NCBI RefSeq assembly: GCF_010858045.1
Contig: NZ_JAAGVC010000017.1
Location: 42,942 to 106,941, forward strand
Reading direction: 5' to 3'
Length of the DNA stretch: 64,000 nt
DNA from: Nocardia cyriacigeorgica
GTDB taxonomy: Bacteria; Actinomycetota; Actinomycetes; Mycobacteriales; Mycobacteriaceae
Below are positions 1 through 9,661 of the stretch, piece after piece (position 1 is the stretch's first letter; the number at the start of each line of letters is the position of its first letter). The notes beneath the pieces are model-generated. The model saw only the letters and a program-made list of their open reading frames with translations. It was not told the origin of the DNA and made no database searches. A program made the position numbers and the translations under genes.

Positions 1-1
1 C

Positions 2-40
2 GAGGCCGCCGCCGCTGCCGCAGCGGATCCGGCGTCCTGA
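2..40 (+). CDS. C-terminal end of a gene entering from the left edge (possible)
   Basis: From base 2 the plus strand can be read as an alanine-rich tail (E, seven A, then D-P-A-S) ending in TGA at 38-40. Such Ala-rich C-termini are common in actinobacterial proteins, and a plus-strand gene ending here would be convergent with the FKBP gene and share the hairpin at 57-91. Only 12 codons are visible, so this is a guess with no assignable function. Confidence 0.25.
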   Translation, partial: EAAAAAAADPAS

Positions 41-56
41 TCTCGGCCGCAACAGC

Positions 57-91
57 ACTGCGGCCCGCACTCGAGGAGTGCGGGCCGCAGT
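57..91. terminator. Perfect 16-bp stem hairpin, probable bidirectional terminator
   Basis: Bases 57-72 and 76-91 are perfect reverse complements (16 bp, GC-rich) around a 3-nt loop (73-75). It lies 14 bp beyond the minus-strand FKBP stop and just after a possible plus-strand stop. There is no clear U-tract, as is usual for actinobacterial terminators. Confidence 0.75.
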
Positions 92-104
92 CGGGAGGCC
101 GGGA

Positions 105-464
105 TTACTTGGCGTCCAGCAGATCGATGACGAAGACCAGGGTCTTGCCGGAGAGCTTGTGGCCCGCACCGGCGGGGCCGTAGGCCAACTCCGGCGGAAT
201 GGTGAGCTGACGGCGTCCGCCGACCCGCATCCCCGGGATACCGTCCTGCCAGCCCTGGATCAGGCCACGCAGCGGGAAGGTGAGCGATTCGCCGCGGTTC
301 CACGACGAGTCGAACTCCTCGCCGGTGTCGAATTCGACGCCCACGTAATGCACCTCGACGGTGCCGCCGGGCACCGCTTCCGCGCCGTCACCGACGGTGA
401 TGTCCTTGATGACGAGCTCGGTGGGCGCGGGGCCCGACTGGAATTCGATCTCCGGCTTGCTCAT
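105..464 (-). CDS. FKBP-type peptidyl-prolyl cis-trans isomerase
   Basis: This is a single-domain FKBP of 119 residues that catalyses cis-trans isomerisation of Xaa-Pro bonds during folding, presumably in the cytoplasm since no signal peptide is present. Family hallmarks are visible: VEVHYVG near residue 37, FDSSWNRG near 51, the GLIQGWQDGIPGMRVGG core around 67-83, and IPPELAYGPAGAG followed by LVFVIDLLDAK at the end. The ATG at 464 is preferred over an in-frame ATG at 470 because the AGGGG ribosome site sits 7 nt from it but only 2 nt from the upstream codon. It follows gltA on the same strand after a 38-nt gap, and the pair probably forms one transcript ended by the hairpin at 57-91. Confidence 0.93.
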   Translation of the reverse strand: MSKPEIEFQSGPAPTELVIKDITVGDGAEAVPGGTVEVHYVGVEFDTGEEFDSSWNRGESLTFPLRGLIQGWQDGIPGMRVGGRRQLTIPPELAYGPAGAGHKLSGKTLVFVIDLLDAK

Positions 465-502
465 TCGCATATCCCCTTCGATATGTGGGTTCTTCGTCGG
501 CT

Positions 503-1804
503 CTAGCGGTTGGTGATCTCGTGGTAATCGCGCGCACCGTAACCGGTGTAGATCTGGCGCGGACGGCCGATCTTGAGCGGCTCGCTGTGCATTTCCCGCC
601 AGTGCGCGATCCAGCCGGGCAGCCGGCCCATGGCGAACAGCACGGTGAACATGCGGGTCGGGAAGCCCATGGCCTTGTAGATGACGCCGGTGTAGAAGTC
701 GACGTTCGGGTACAGGCGGCGCTCGACGAAGTAATCGTCGGTCAGGGCGGCCTCTTCCAGCGCCTTGGCGATATCGAACAGCTCGTCGTCGCCGCCCAGC
801 TTGGCCAGGATGGCGTCGGCGTGCTTCTTGGCGATGGCCGCGCGCGGATCGTAGTTGCGGTAGACGCGGTGCCCGAAGCCCATGAGCTTCACGCCGTCTT
901 CCTTGTTCTTGACCTTGCGGATGAACTCCTTGACGTCGCCGCCCTGGGCCTTGATGTCGTCGAGCATCTCCAGCACGGCCTGGTTGGCGCCGCCGTGCAG
1001 CGGGCCCCACAGCGCGTTGATGCCACCGGATACCGAGGTGAACAGGTTGGCGTCGGAGGAGCCGACCAGGCGCACGGTGGAGGTGGAGCAGTTCTGCTCG
1101 TGATCGGCGTGCAGGATCAGCAGCATGTCCAGCGCGGCGGCGATCTCCGGGTCGACCTCGTAGGGCTCGGCCGGGAAGCCGAAGGTCATCCGCAGGAAGT
1201 TCTCCACCAGGCTCAGCGAGTTGTCCGGGTAGAGGAACGGCTGGCCGACCGACTTCTTGTACGAGTAGGCCGCGATGGTCGGCAGCTTGGCCAGCAGGCG
1301 GATGGTGGACAGCTCGACCTGCTCGGGGTCGCGCGGGTCCAGCGAATCCTGGTAGTAGGCCGACAGCGCGTTGACCGCGGAGGACAGCACCGGCATCGGG
1401 TGCGCGTTGCGCGGGAAGCCGTCGAAGAAGCGCTTGAGATCCTCGTGCAGCAGGGTGTGGCGGCGGATCTTGTCGGTGAACGACTCGAGCTGGGCCTGGG
1501 TCGGTAGCTCGCCGTAGATGAGCAGGTAGCTCACCTCGATGAAGGTCGAGCGCTCGGCCAGCTGGTCGATCGGGTATCCGCGGTAGCGCAGGATGCCCGC
1601 CTCGCCGTCGATGTAGGTGATGGCCGACTTGGTGGAGGCGGTGTTGACGAAGCCGGGATCGTAGGTGGTGTATCCCGTGCTCGCCAGCAGCTTGCCCAGA
1701 TCGATGCCGTCGTTGCCCTCGGAGGCCTCGGCGATCGTCATGGGGTATTCGCCACCGGGGTACGTCAGCACCGGCTTGGCGTCGTTGATGTGATTCTCGG
1801 GCAC
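503..1804 (-). CDS. gltA: Citrate synthase, type II (GltA)
   Basis: This enzyme condenses acetyl-CoA with oxaloacetate to citrate, the entry step of the TCA cycle. At 433 residues it has the length of hexameric type II enzymes such as mycobacterial GltA2. The catalytic triad is intact: H270 in GPLHGGAN, H312 in MGFGHRVYR and D369 in PNVDFYTG. The N-terminal beta-strand segment typical of type II enzymes (LTYPGGEYPM) is present. The start is GTG at 1804, with AGAGGG eight bases upstream. It is transcribed away from the MFS gene and towards the FKBP gene. A second, divergent citrate synthase lies at 4159-5286, as in M. tuberculosis, where gltA2 and citA are near neighbours. Confidence 0.97.
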   Translation of the reverse strand: MPENHINDAKPVLTYPGGEYPMTIAEASEGNDGIDLGKLLASTGYTTYDPGFVNTASTKSAITYIDGEAGILRYRGYPIDQLAERSTFIEVSYLLIYGELPTQAQLESFTDKIRRHTLLHEDLKRFFDGFPRNAHPMPVLSSAVNALSAYYQDSLDPRDPEQVELSTIRLLAKLPTIAAYSYKKSVGQPFLYPDNSLSLVENFLRMTFGFPAEPYEVDPEIAAALDMLLILHADHEQNCSTSTVRLVGSSDANLFTSVSGGINALWGPLHGGANQAVLEMLDDIKAQGGDVKEFIRKVKNKEDGVKLMGFGHRVYRNYDPRAAIAKKHADAILAKLGGDDELFDIAKALEEAALTDDYFVERRLYPNVDFYTGVIYKAMGFPTRMFTVLFAMGRLPGWIAHWREMHSEPLKIGRPRQIYTGYGARDYHEITNR

Positions 1805-1962
1805 GGAAGGATCCCTCTCAGGCTATGACCGTCGGCACCGGGTGCGGTCGGCACGGCGGTGCGCTTGACCATGACGCTAGTCGCTGCTTCGCCGGGCACG
1901 GGCAGGAGGGTGCCCACCGCACGATCTCACAAACGTACCGCCGGGCGGTGAGGCGCTGGTGC

Positions 1963-3246
1963 TCACGCCGGCACCGGTTCGGCCGCTGACCGGCCCACCC
2001 GGTACCGCACGAAGGCCGGGAAGGCCAGCGCCGCGAGCACCACACCGACCACCACCAGCACGCCACCGCCGGCGGCGGCTACGGCGGTACCCAGGCTCGC
2101 CGCGGCGAAACCGTGCGCAACATCACCGATTCGCGGGCCGCCCGCGACCACGACGATGAACACTCCCTGCAGCCTGCCGCGCATTTCGTCGGTCGCCACG
2201 GTCTGCAACATCGTCATCCGCAACGCGGCCGAGACCATGTCCACCGCACCGCCGAAGGCCGAGCAGGCCAGCGCGATCCACAGCCCGGCGGCGACGCCGA
2301 GGCCGTGCCCGGTGAACCCGACCGCGACCCCGAAGCCCACCATCGCCAACCCCCACAGCGCGATGCACACGATCACCGCGAGCCCTTGCCTGCGCACCCG
2401 CGGAATCCACCCGGAGAACACCCCACCGAGTACCGCGCCCGCCGACATGGACGCGAACAACAGTCCGAGCGCGACGCCGCCGGTGGCCGGATCGCCGAAG
2501 GTCTCGTGCGCGATCTGCGGGAACAGCGCGCGTGGCATCCCGAACACCATGGCGATGATGTCGACGGCGAACGAGGCGAGCAGGATCCGCTGGGTGGCCA
2601 GGTAGGCGAAGCCGTCGAACACCGTGCGCAGGCCCGCGCTGCGGACCGAACCGGTGGGCGGCAGCGACGGCAACCGCCACACGGCCCACAGCGTCACCAG
2701 CAGCGCGATGGCGTCGATCAGGTACAGCGTGGACAGCCCGATCAGTGGGATGAGCGCGCCCGCGAGCACCGGCCCGGCGATGGCGCCGAACTGGGTGACC
2801 GTCATCGACAGCGAATTCGCCGCGGCCAGTTGGCTTTCCGGCAGCAACCGGGGAATGGTCGCACTGCGGGTCGGCTGGTTGACGGCGAAGAAGGCCTGCT
2901 GCACCGCGAACAGGCCGAGCACCAGCCAGACATTGCCCGCGCCGCTCGCGGCCTGGATCCAGAAGGCGAGCGCGGTGAGCCCGGTGCCGGCGTTGGTGAT
3001 CAGCAGCAGCGTGCGGCGGTCCATCACATCGGCGAGGGCGCCGCCCCACAGTCCGAACACGATCAGCGGTACCAGCCCGAACAGGCCGGCCAATCCGACG
3101 TAGCCGGAACTGCCGGTGAGCTGGAAGATCTGGGTCGGCACCGCGACGACCGAGAGCTGGGCACCGATCGTGGTGACGATGCCGGAGGTCCACAGCCTGC
3201 GGTAGTTCGGGTCGCGCAGCGGCCTGGTGTCGGCGAGCACTCTCAC
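1963..3246 (-). CDS. MFS transporter (EntS/DHA3-like efflux protein)
   Basis: A 427-residue integral membrane protein with the hydrophobic profile of a 12-helix major facilitator. The start LRDPNYRRLWTSGIVTTIGAQ and the motif GGALADVMDRRTLL (motif A of the loop between helices 2 and 3, near residue 70) are typical of the MFS_3/EntS-like group, which contains siderophore and drug exporters. The substrate cannot be deduced. The start is GTG at 3246 with no Shine-Dalgarno sequence, and a CATAAT -10 box lies 9 nt upstream on the minus strand, suggesting a leaderless or near-leaderless mRNA. The 158-bp gap to gltA (1805-1962) and the 80-bp gap to pdxH hold no further gene. Confidence 0.85.
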   Translation of the reverse strand: MRVLADTRPLRDPNYRRLWTSGIVTTIGAQLSVVAVPTQIFQLTGSSGYVGLAGLFGLVPLIVFGLWGGALADVMDRRTLLLITNAGTGLTALAFWIQAASGAGNVWLVLGLFAVQQAFFAVNQPTRSATIPRLLPESQLAAANSLSMTVTQFGAIAGPVLAGALIPLIGLSTLYLIDAIALLVTLWAVWRLPSLPPTGSVRSAGLRTVFDGFAYLATQRILLASFAVDIIAMVFGMPRALFPQIAHETFGDPATGGVALGLLFASMSAGAVLGGVFSGWIPRVRRQGLAVIVCIALWGLAMVGFGVAVGFTGHGLGVAAGLWIALACSAFGGAVDMVSAALRMTMLQTVATDEMRGRLQGVFIVVVAGGPRIGDVAHGFAAASLGTAVAAAGGGVLVVVGVVLAALAFPAFVRYRVGRSAAEPVPA

Positions 3247-3255
3247 CGGCCGCAG

Positions 3256-3261
3256 ATTATG
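3256..3261 (-). promoter_or_regulatory. Putative -10 box (CATAAT) of the MFS gene
   Basis: The minus strand reads CATAAT here, 9 nt before the GTG start at 3246. No ribosome-binding site lies between, so transcription probably starts at or next to the start codon. No good -35 element is seen. Confidence 0.4.
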
Positions 3262-3326
3262 CGAGCCGGACCCGATCCGGCCAGACCTTATTCATCACAT
3301 GATTGGATGCATTGCCCGTCCGGGGA

Positions 3327-4046
3327 TCAGGGTTGTAGACGCTGAACCGTCATGGTGTCGCCGTCGACGTTCACCCGGATGCGGTTGTGCAACCGCCCCT
3401 GCCGTCCCTGCCAGAACTCGACCTCATCGGGGCGCAGCAGATATCCGCCCCAGTGCGGCGGTACCGGAATCTCGTCGACCCCGGCGAAGCGTGCCGTGGT
3501 CTCGGCCAGTGCGCGATCGAGTTCGGCTCGTGAGGCGATCGGCCTGGACTGACGCGAGGCCCAAGCACTGAGCTGGGAGTCGCGCGGGCGCGAACGCCAG
3601 TAGACCGCCGTGGTCTCGGCCGATACCCGCTGCACCGGCCCCCGCAGATGCACCTGTCTGCCCAGCGCGGGCCAGACGAAGGTGGCCGCCGCGAACGGCA
3701 CCGCGGCCAGTTGCGTCCCCTTTGCCGAGTCGTAATTCGTGTAGAAAGTCACACCTTCGGGGGAGAGCCCTTTACACAGCACCGTGCGCGCGACCGGACG
3801 CGGTGTGCCGTCGGCGGCGAGTGCGACGGTGGCGAGCACCATGGCGTTCGGTTCGGCGATACCGACCGCGGTGGCCTGCTCGATCCAGTGCCGCAGCAAC
3901 GGTTCCCAGCCGCCTGCCAGCCAGTTCTCGTCCAGATCGGCATCGCGGGCGCCGGTACCGGGGGCGCCCTCGCTGTCGAAGGGCCCGGCACCGTAGTCGA
4001 CGCGCATGGCGGCGAGATCCGGGTAGGAATTGTCCAGGTCACGCAT
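3327..4046 (-). CDS. pdxH: Pyridoxamine/pyridoxine 5'-phosphate oxidase
   Basis: An FMN-dependent oxidase that makes pyridoxal 5'-phosphate, the cofactor of the nearby SerC, from pyridoxamine or pyridoxine 5'-phosphate. It has 239 residues with the split-barrel FMN fold. PNAMVLATV with RTVLCKG binds FMN phosphate, [19 protein letters not shown] is the conserved central segment, and the C-terminal PPHWGGY...[14 protein letters not shown] dimerisation signature is complete. The ATG at 4046 has no Shine-Dalgarno sequence but follows a TAACGT box by exactly 7 nt, so the mRNA is probably leaderless. It is divergent from citA, with 112 bp shared between them. Confidence 0.95.
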   Translation of the reverse strand: MRDLDNSYPDLAAMRVDYGAGPFDSEGAPGTGARDADLDENWLAGGWEPLLRHWIEQATAVGIAEPNAMVLATVALAADGTPRPVARTVLCKGLSPEGVTFYTNYDSAKGTQLAAVPFAAATFVWPALGRQVHLRGPVQRVSAETTAVYWRSRPRDSQLSAWASRQSRPIASRAELDRALAETTARFAGVDEIPVPPHWGGYLLRPDEVEFWQGRQGRLHNRIRVNVDGDTMTVQRLQP

Positions 4047-4053
4047 GGGGCAG

Positions 4054-4059
4054 ACGTTA
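4054..4059 (-). promoter_or_regulatory. Putative -10 box (TAACGT) of pdxH, leaderless start
   Basis: TAACGT on the minus strand ends 7 nt before the pdxH ATG (4046), which places the expected transcription start on the A of the start codon. The -35 region is poor. Confidence 0.45.
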
Positions 4060-4158
4060 CTCCGCAGTAGCTAGGGGCTAAGGTTTTGGTGATCGGCATG
4101 TGCCGCGACCACCGTGCACCGCGAGCCATGCGACCCGACGTGCAAGGAGAGTCACCAC

Positions 4159-5286
4159 ATGACTACCAGCCCCGCGGTTCCCCCGGATTTCGTCAGCGGT
4201 CTCGAGGGTGTCGTCGCGTTCACCACCGATATCGCCGAACCCGACAAAGACGGTGGCGCGCTGCGCTACCGCGGTGTGGATATCGAAGATCTGGTCGCCA
4301 ACCGGGTGACCTTCGGTGACGCCTGGGCGCTGCTGGTCGACGGCGAGTTCGGCCGCGGCCTGCCGCCCGCCGAGCCGTTCCCGCTCCCGGTGCACACCGG
4401 CGACGTCCGGGTCGACGTGCAGGCCGGCCTGGCCATGCTCGCCCCGATCTGGGGCTACGAGCCGCTGCTGGACATCGACGACGAGACCGCGCGGGAGAAC
4501 CTGGCGCGCGCCTCGGTGATGGCGCTGTCCTATGTGGCGCAGTCGGCGCGCGGCATCTACCAGCCCGCCGTCCCGCAGCAGAAGATCGACGAGTGCACCA
4601 CGGTCACCGAGCGGTTCATGACCCGCTGGAAGGGCGACCCGGATCCGCGGCACACCGAGGCCATCGACGCCTACTGGGTCTCGGCCGCCGAACACGGCAT
4701 GAACGCCTCCACCTTCACCGCGCGCGTGATCGCCTCCACCGGCGCGGACGTGGCGGCCTCGCTGTCGGGGGCGATCGGCGCCATGTCCGGACCGCTGCAC
4801 GGCGGCGCGCCCGCACGCGTGCTGCCGATGATCGAGGAGGTCGAGCGCACCGGCGACGCCCGCGCGCTGGTCAAGGGCATCCTCGATCGCAAGGAGAAGC
4901 TGATGGGCTTCGGGCACCGGGTCTACCGGGCCGAGGACCCGCGGGCCCGGGTGCTGCGCAGCACCGCCCAGCGGCTGAACGCCCCGCGTTTCGAGGTGGC
5001 CGCCGCGCTGGAGCAGGCCGCGCTCGCCGAGCTGCGCGAGCGTCGCCCGGACCGTGCCATCGAGACCAACGTGGAGTTCTGGGCCGCGGTCATCCTCGAT
5101 TTCGCCGAGGTGCCCGCGCACATGATGCCCGCCATGTTCACCTGCGGCCGGACCGCGGGCTGGTGCGCGCACATCTTGGAGCAGAAGCAACTCGGCAAGC
5201 TGGTGCGCCCGGCCGCCATCTACACCGGCCCGGGGCCGCGTAAGCCCGACGAGGTCGCGGGCTGGGCGTCCATCTCGCACAGCTGA
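4159..5286 (+). CDS. citA: Citrate synthase, short form (CitA)
   Basis: Second citrate synthase of the window, 375 residues, with the shorter Gram-positive/archaeal-type architecture (no N-terminal beta domain). It retains the two catalytic histidines, H214 in SGPLHGGAP and H253 in MGFGHRVYR. The third catalytic position, Asp in gltA (NVDF), is Glu306 here (NVEF). From memory M. tuberculosis CitA shows the same substitution, so this is probably a subfamily trait and not damage. An AAGGAGA ribosome site (4144-4150) 8 nt before the ATG at 4159 fixes the start. It is divergent from pdxH. Two isozymes suggest different regulation or differing acyl-CoA preference; a 2-methylcitrate synthase role cannot be excluded. 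Confidence 0.92.
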   Translation: MTTSPAVPPDFVSGLEGVVAFTTDIAEPDKDGGALRYRGVDIEDLVANRVTFGDAWALLVDGEFGRGLPPAEPFPLPVHTGDVRVDVQAGLAMLAPIWGYEPLLDIDDETARENLARASVMALSYVAQSARGIYQPAVPQQKIDECTTVTERFMTRWKGDPDPRHTEAIDAYWVSAAEHGMNASTFTARVIASTGADVAASLSGAIGAMSGPLHGGAPARVLPMIEEVERTGDARALVKGILDRKEKLMGFGHRVYRAEDPRARVLRSTAQRLNAPRFEVAAALEQAALAELRERRPDRAIETNVEFWAAVILDFAEVPAHMMPAMFTCGRTAGWCAHILEQKQLGKLVRPAAIYTGPGPRKPDEVAGWASISHS

Positions 5287-5369
5287 ATCCCTCCGGTCGC
5301 GGAGCCGGTGCTGTTCGTCGAGCAGTCCGGTTCCGTAGCGGGGCAACGCGGCCGCAGCAGTCGGCCCGG

Positions 5370-6155
5370 CTACCGCTCGGCCAGGGACGCCTCCCAATCG
5401 ACGGCGACCGACTCACCCCGGTCGACGGTGAAGAACGCGACTTCGAGCCGTTTGCCGAGATCCACCAGGCCGATCGCGGACAGCGGCACCGGCTGCACCA
5501 GCCGCACCCGCCAGGGCGCGGGCTCGTCCCAGGCCTGTAGTTCCAGGTCGAGCCGCAGTAGCGGATCGTCGCGGCCGGAGTAGTCGGCGGCCATGGGCGT
5601 CGCCGCGAGCACGGTCGCCTGGGCGCGGCGGCCGTCGGCCAAGATCTTCGCGATGCCGACCCGGCCCGGCCCGGCGTCATCGGACACCTGCAGCACCACG
5701 CGCTCGCGGTCGCCCGGGTCGACCCGGCAGCAGACGACGTCGCCCGGACGCATCCGGTCCAGGTCCTCCTCCCGCACCCGCTGGCGCACCCTGGTCTCGT
5801 AGGGCGGCTCACCGTCCAGCTGTACCCGCACCCAGAACACGTGCCCGGCCTCCCTGCGGCGCGGTCGCACACCGAGCACGGTGGCGGTGCCGTGGGTGCC
5901 GCGCAGCAGCAGCTCGCGCCGCGCCGAACCGGGCAGAACGCCCGCCTGCGGGCCGATGCGCCAGCGCAGCCGCGGACGCAGGCTCGCCACCGCCAGCCCG
6001 ATGCCGAGCAGCCACAGGCCGATCCCCGAACGCCGGGCCCCCGCCGCGACGACACCCCGTGGCCCGCGCCGGCGGCGCCACCGCCCGGCCGGCGCCGACC
6101 GGATGCCATACCCACCGCGTGATCGCCGCCCGGAGTTTGCCGACAGCATGCTCAT
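5370..6155 (-). CDS. DUF3592-like membrane protein of unknown function
   Basis: A 261-residue protein with a very basic, Arg-rich N-terminus, one likely transmembrane helix at about residues 44-60 (SGIGLWLLGIGLAVASL), and a soluble part. GTHGTATVLGVRPRR near residue 86 starts a small beta-rich repeat resembling DUF3592, and a second copy begins near 178 (GRRAQATVLAA). No catalytic residues are recognisable. The gene is divergent from serC and convergent with citA, 83 bp away with nothing between. ATG 6155 and ATG 6149 are both possible starts. The family assignment is from pattern memory only. Confidence 0.6.
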   Translation of the reverse strand: MSMLSANSGRRSRGGYGIRSAPAGRWRRRRGPRGVVAAGARRSGIGLWLLGIGLAVASLRPRLRWRIGPQAGVLPGSARRELLLRGTHGTATVLGVRPRRREAGHVFWVRVQLDGEPPYETRVRQRVREEDLDRMRPGDVVCCRVDPGDRERVVLQVSDDAGPGRVGIAKILADGRRAQATVLAATPMAADYSGRDDPLLRLDLELQAWDEPAPWRVRLVQPVPLSAIGLVDLGKRLEVAFFTVDRGESVAVDWEASLAER

Positions 6156-6170
6156 GAGGGTTCAGGTTAG

Positions 6171-7343
<1,173 letters not shown>

Positions 7344-7358
7344 CCACCTGAGACCAGC

Positions 7359-7398
7359 GAGAACCCGCCGCGCCGAACGCGTGGCGGGTTCTCTTTTT
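7359..7398 (+). terminator. Rho-independent terminator of serC
   Basis: An 11-bp perfect stem (7359-7369 with 7383-7393) is followed directly by TTTTT (7394-7398), 16 bp after the serC stop. This is the only classical U-tract terminator in the window. Confidence 0.9.
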
Positions 7399-7567
7399 GT
7401 CAAGCGGGGGAAACTGCTTGGTTCGCAACGGAATAGAGCAGATTAGCCGTGCGCGGTGCGCTAGGGGTAGATTTCGATGCCGCGTGTCTTGCGGCGGGAT
7501 TTACAGAAGTGCACTACTGTTCCAGAACGTGGGCGGTGTCGCGAGCCGACGCGATAAGGAGGTAACG

Positions 7568-8695
7568 GTGCGTGAACTTCGAGTGATCGGCGTGACGCCC
7601 GATTCCGCCCATATCGTCTGTGTGGACACCGAAAGCGGCCAGAAATTCCGGCTTCCCGCCGATGACAAACTGCGTGCCGCTGCCCGCGGAGACCTTGCCC
7701 GATTCGGCCAGATCGAGATCGAAATGGAAGCGACTATGCGACCACGCGATATCCAGGCCCGTATCCGCGCCGGTGCCTCCGTAGCCCAGGTCACCGAAGA
7801 ATCCGGCATGCCGGCCAGCCGTGTCGAACGTTTCGCCTACCCGGTGCTGCTCGAGCGCGCACGCGCCGCGGAACTGGCGCAGAAGGCGCATCCGGTGCGG
7901 CCCGACGGTCCCGCGGTCGAAATCCTCATCGACGTCGTCACCGCCGCGTTCACCGCGCGCGGGCACACCCTGGAAAACGCCGAATGGGATGCCTGGAAAG
8001 ACGAGAAGGGATTCTGGGTCGCCCAGCTGCAGTGGCAGAACGGGCGTTCGGAGATCGCCGCGCATTGGCGTTACCAGCCGGATGCGCACGGTGGCACCGT
8101 TTCCCCGCTCGATGATCCCGCCGCCGATCTGATCGATCCCGATTTCGGGCGCGCGCTGCGCGGGCTCGCGACGATCCTGCCGGAGGAGCCGCAGGCCCCG
8201 GCCCCGGTCGAGCCGCCCGCCGAGCCGCGGCAGCCGCGCGAAAGTGCCGCGCTGCCGCAGAATCAGCCCGTGCTGGAGGAGTACTACGGGCAGCGGGCCG
8301 TCGCCGCCGGCGGCACCACCGCCCTGCCCGCCGCGGCGTCGACCACGGGTTCGATTCCGGCGGCCGGTGGTTCGGCCACCGGTGCGGCCGCGACCGGTCC
8401 TAAGGCACCTGCCGCCGGCGGCCGGGTCGATGCCGAGCCTGCGGCGCGCGCCGACGCCGAGGTCACGGCCGAAACCACCGCCCGGGTCGAGCCGGTCGCG
8501 GAGCGCGCGGCCGCGAGCACCGTCGAGGTGCCGGCGGCGGCAACCGAATCGGCCGAGCCGGAGGCAGGCGAAGCCGCCACCGATGCCAAGCCCGCTCCGG
8601 CCAAGGCCGCCAAGCCCGCCCGCACCAAGCGCGGCAAGGCGCCGATGCCGTCGTGGGAAGACGTGCTGCTCGGGGTCCGCAGCTCCGGTCACTGA
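7568..8695 (+). CDS. sepH: Septation protein SepH (DUF3071)
   Basis: Actinobacterial cell-division factor; SepH of Streptomyces and its mycobacterial homologue Rv0883c bind FtsZ and stimulate its assembly. The conserved DUF3071 N-terminal domain spans about residues 1-170: VRELRVIGVTPDSAHIV at the start, then MRPRDIQARIRAGASVAQVTEESG, a helix-turn-helix-like FtsZ-binding region. The remainder to residue 375 is a low-complexity Ala/Pro/Glu linker ending in a conserved MPSWEDVLLGVRSSG tail. The start is GTG at 7568, chosen because AAGGAGG (7556-7562) lies 5 nt upstream; longer in-frame starts carry no ribosome site. It stands alone between the serC terminator and a possible terminator at 8721-8748. 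Confidence 0.93.
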   Translation: MRELRVIGVTPDSAHIVCVDTESGQKFRLPADDKLRAAARGDLARFGQIEIEMEATMRPRDIQARIRAGASVAQVTEESGMPASRVERFAYPVLLERARAAELAQKAHPVRPDGPAVEILIDVVTAAFTARGHTLENAEWDAWKDEKGFWVAQLQWQNGRSEIAAHWRYQPDAHGGTVSPLDDPAADLIDPDFGRALRGLATILPEEPQAPAPVEPPAEPRQPRESAALPQNQPVLEEYYGQRAVAAGGTTALPAAASTTGSIPAAGGSATGAAATGPKAPAAGGRVDAEPAARADAEVTAETTARVEPVAERAAASTVEVPAAATESAEPEAGEAATDAKPAPAKAAKPARTKRGKAPMPSWEDVLLGVRSSGH

Positions 8696-8720
8696 GCCGC
8701 GTCGGCGCAGGTAGGCGAAT

Positions 8721-8748
8721 GTCATAACCGGCGAAGCCGCGGTATGAC
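8721..8748 (+). terminator. Imperfect hairpin after sepH
   Basis: GTCATA (8721-8726) pairs with TATGAC (8743-8748), continued by a bulged GC-rich stem and a GAA loop, 25 bp after the sepH stop. There is no U-tract. Confidence 0.4.
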
Positions 8749-8883
8749 GCGGCCGGTGCAGGTAGATTTTTCGGTGTGTCGTCGGCCTCGGTCGGCGCGG
8801 GCGGTGCCGGGAACGCGTTCGACGCACCGGGCATTGCCCGAAGTTCGCGGAGCTCTTTTCGTGCAACTCGGGAGGTGCCGAAA

Positions 8884-9630
8884 ATGCTGTCCAAGGCTTC
8901 GTCGCTCTGGTACGTCGACGCACCAGATCCACAGGCGGTGCTGCGCGAGGATCACGATTCCGACCCCGAGGCCGCGCGTGCGCTGGCCGAGCAGCTGCAT
9001 CCCGACCACGACGTGGTGCCGATCATGGTGGGCACACTCGGCGGCTGCGCCGGTCCCGATGCCGACGAGGTGTACATCGGCTGCTATCCCGGTGTGACCG
9101 TGGTGTGTTCGCCGCAGGTGGCGCGGGTGCGGCCGACCGCGTTGCCCACGCCGCTGATCCGGCCGCTGGCCTCCGAGCACACCTATCTCATCGCGTTCGA
9201 TACCGGGCATCGCTGGGGTTCGTTCGCGCATTGGGAGCGTGGTGAATTCCGGCGCGCGTTCAGCGCCAATCGTGTGCACATCCTGGAAGACGAAGGCCTG
9301 CCGCTGGTGTGGGAGCGTCCGTACTGGGCGGGTGAGCATCCGGTGCGGTTGCAGGTGGGCGACATGCCCGACCCACAGACCCTGCCGTTCGACCCGCCCG
9401 ATTTCGCCGATGCCGCCAACCACGAATGGCTCGGGTTCCATTACCGCGCACCGGCCGCCGAGGGCGCGCTGCTGCCCGGGGACATCTCGGTGTGCGGGTT
9501 CACGCTGTACCCGAAGGGGCAGGCGCCCGATCCGGCGGCGCTCGACGGCGACGGCCGGCCGCATATCGCGAACGGGAAGCCGCGGCGCGGGCTGCTGTCG
9601 TGGTTGCGCCGCGGCGATCCGGTCGGCTGA
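8884..9630 (+). CDS. DUF6928-like conserved hypothetical protein
   Basis: A 248-residue protein without signal peptide or membrane helices. The opening MLSKASSLWYVDAPDPQAVLRE, the GCYPGVTVVCSP segment near residue 63 and HTYLIAFDTGHRWGSFAHWERGEFRRAFS near 100 fit the actinobacterial DUF6928 family, for which I know no function. It ends with a basic RRGLLSWLRRG tail. ATG 8884 is chosen because GGAGG (8871-8875) lies 8 nt upstream. It is convergent with the hydrolase gene at 9662. Confidence 0.7.
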   Translation: MLSKASSLWYVDAPDPQAVLREDHDSDPEAARALAEQLHPDHDVVPIMVGTLGGCAGPDADEVYIGCYPGVTVVCSPQVARVRPTALPTPLIRPLASEHTYLIAFDTGHRWGSFAHWERGEFRRAFSANRVHILEDEGLPLVWERPYWAGEHPVRLQVGDMPDPQTLPFDPPDFADAANHEWLGFHYRAPAAEGALLPGDISVCGFTLYPKGQAPDPAALDGDGRPHIANGKPRRGLLSWLRRGDPVG

Positions 9631-9661
9631 GCCGCGCCGAGGGCGGGGTGAACGAGCCGAG

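Noticed and set aside
105..1010. A fused protein of about 300 residues ending in FKBP.
   Set aside because: The first about 180 residues are out-of-frame gltA sequence. The FKBP gene has its own ribosome site and ATG at 464.
503..1507. A long plus-strand frame antisense to gltA.
   Set aside because: It lacks any domain, and gltA on the minus strand is complete with catalytic residues.
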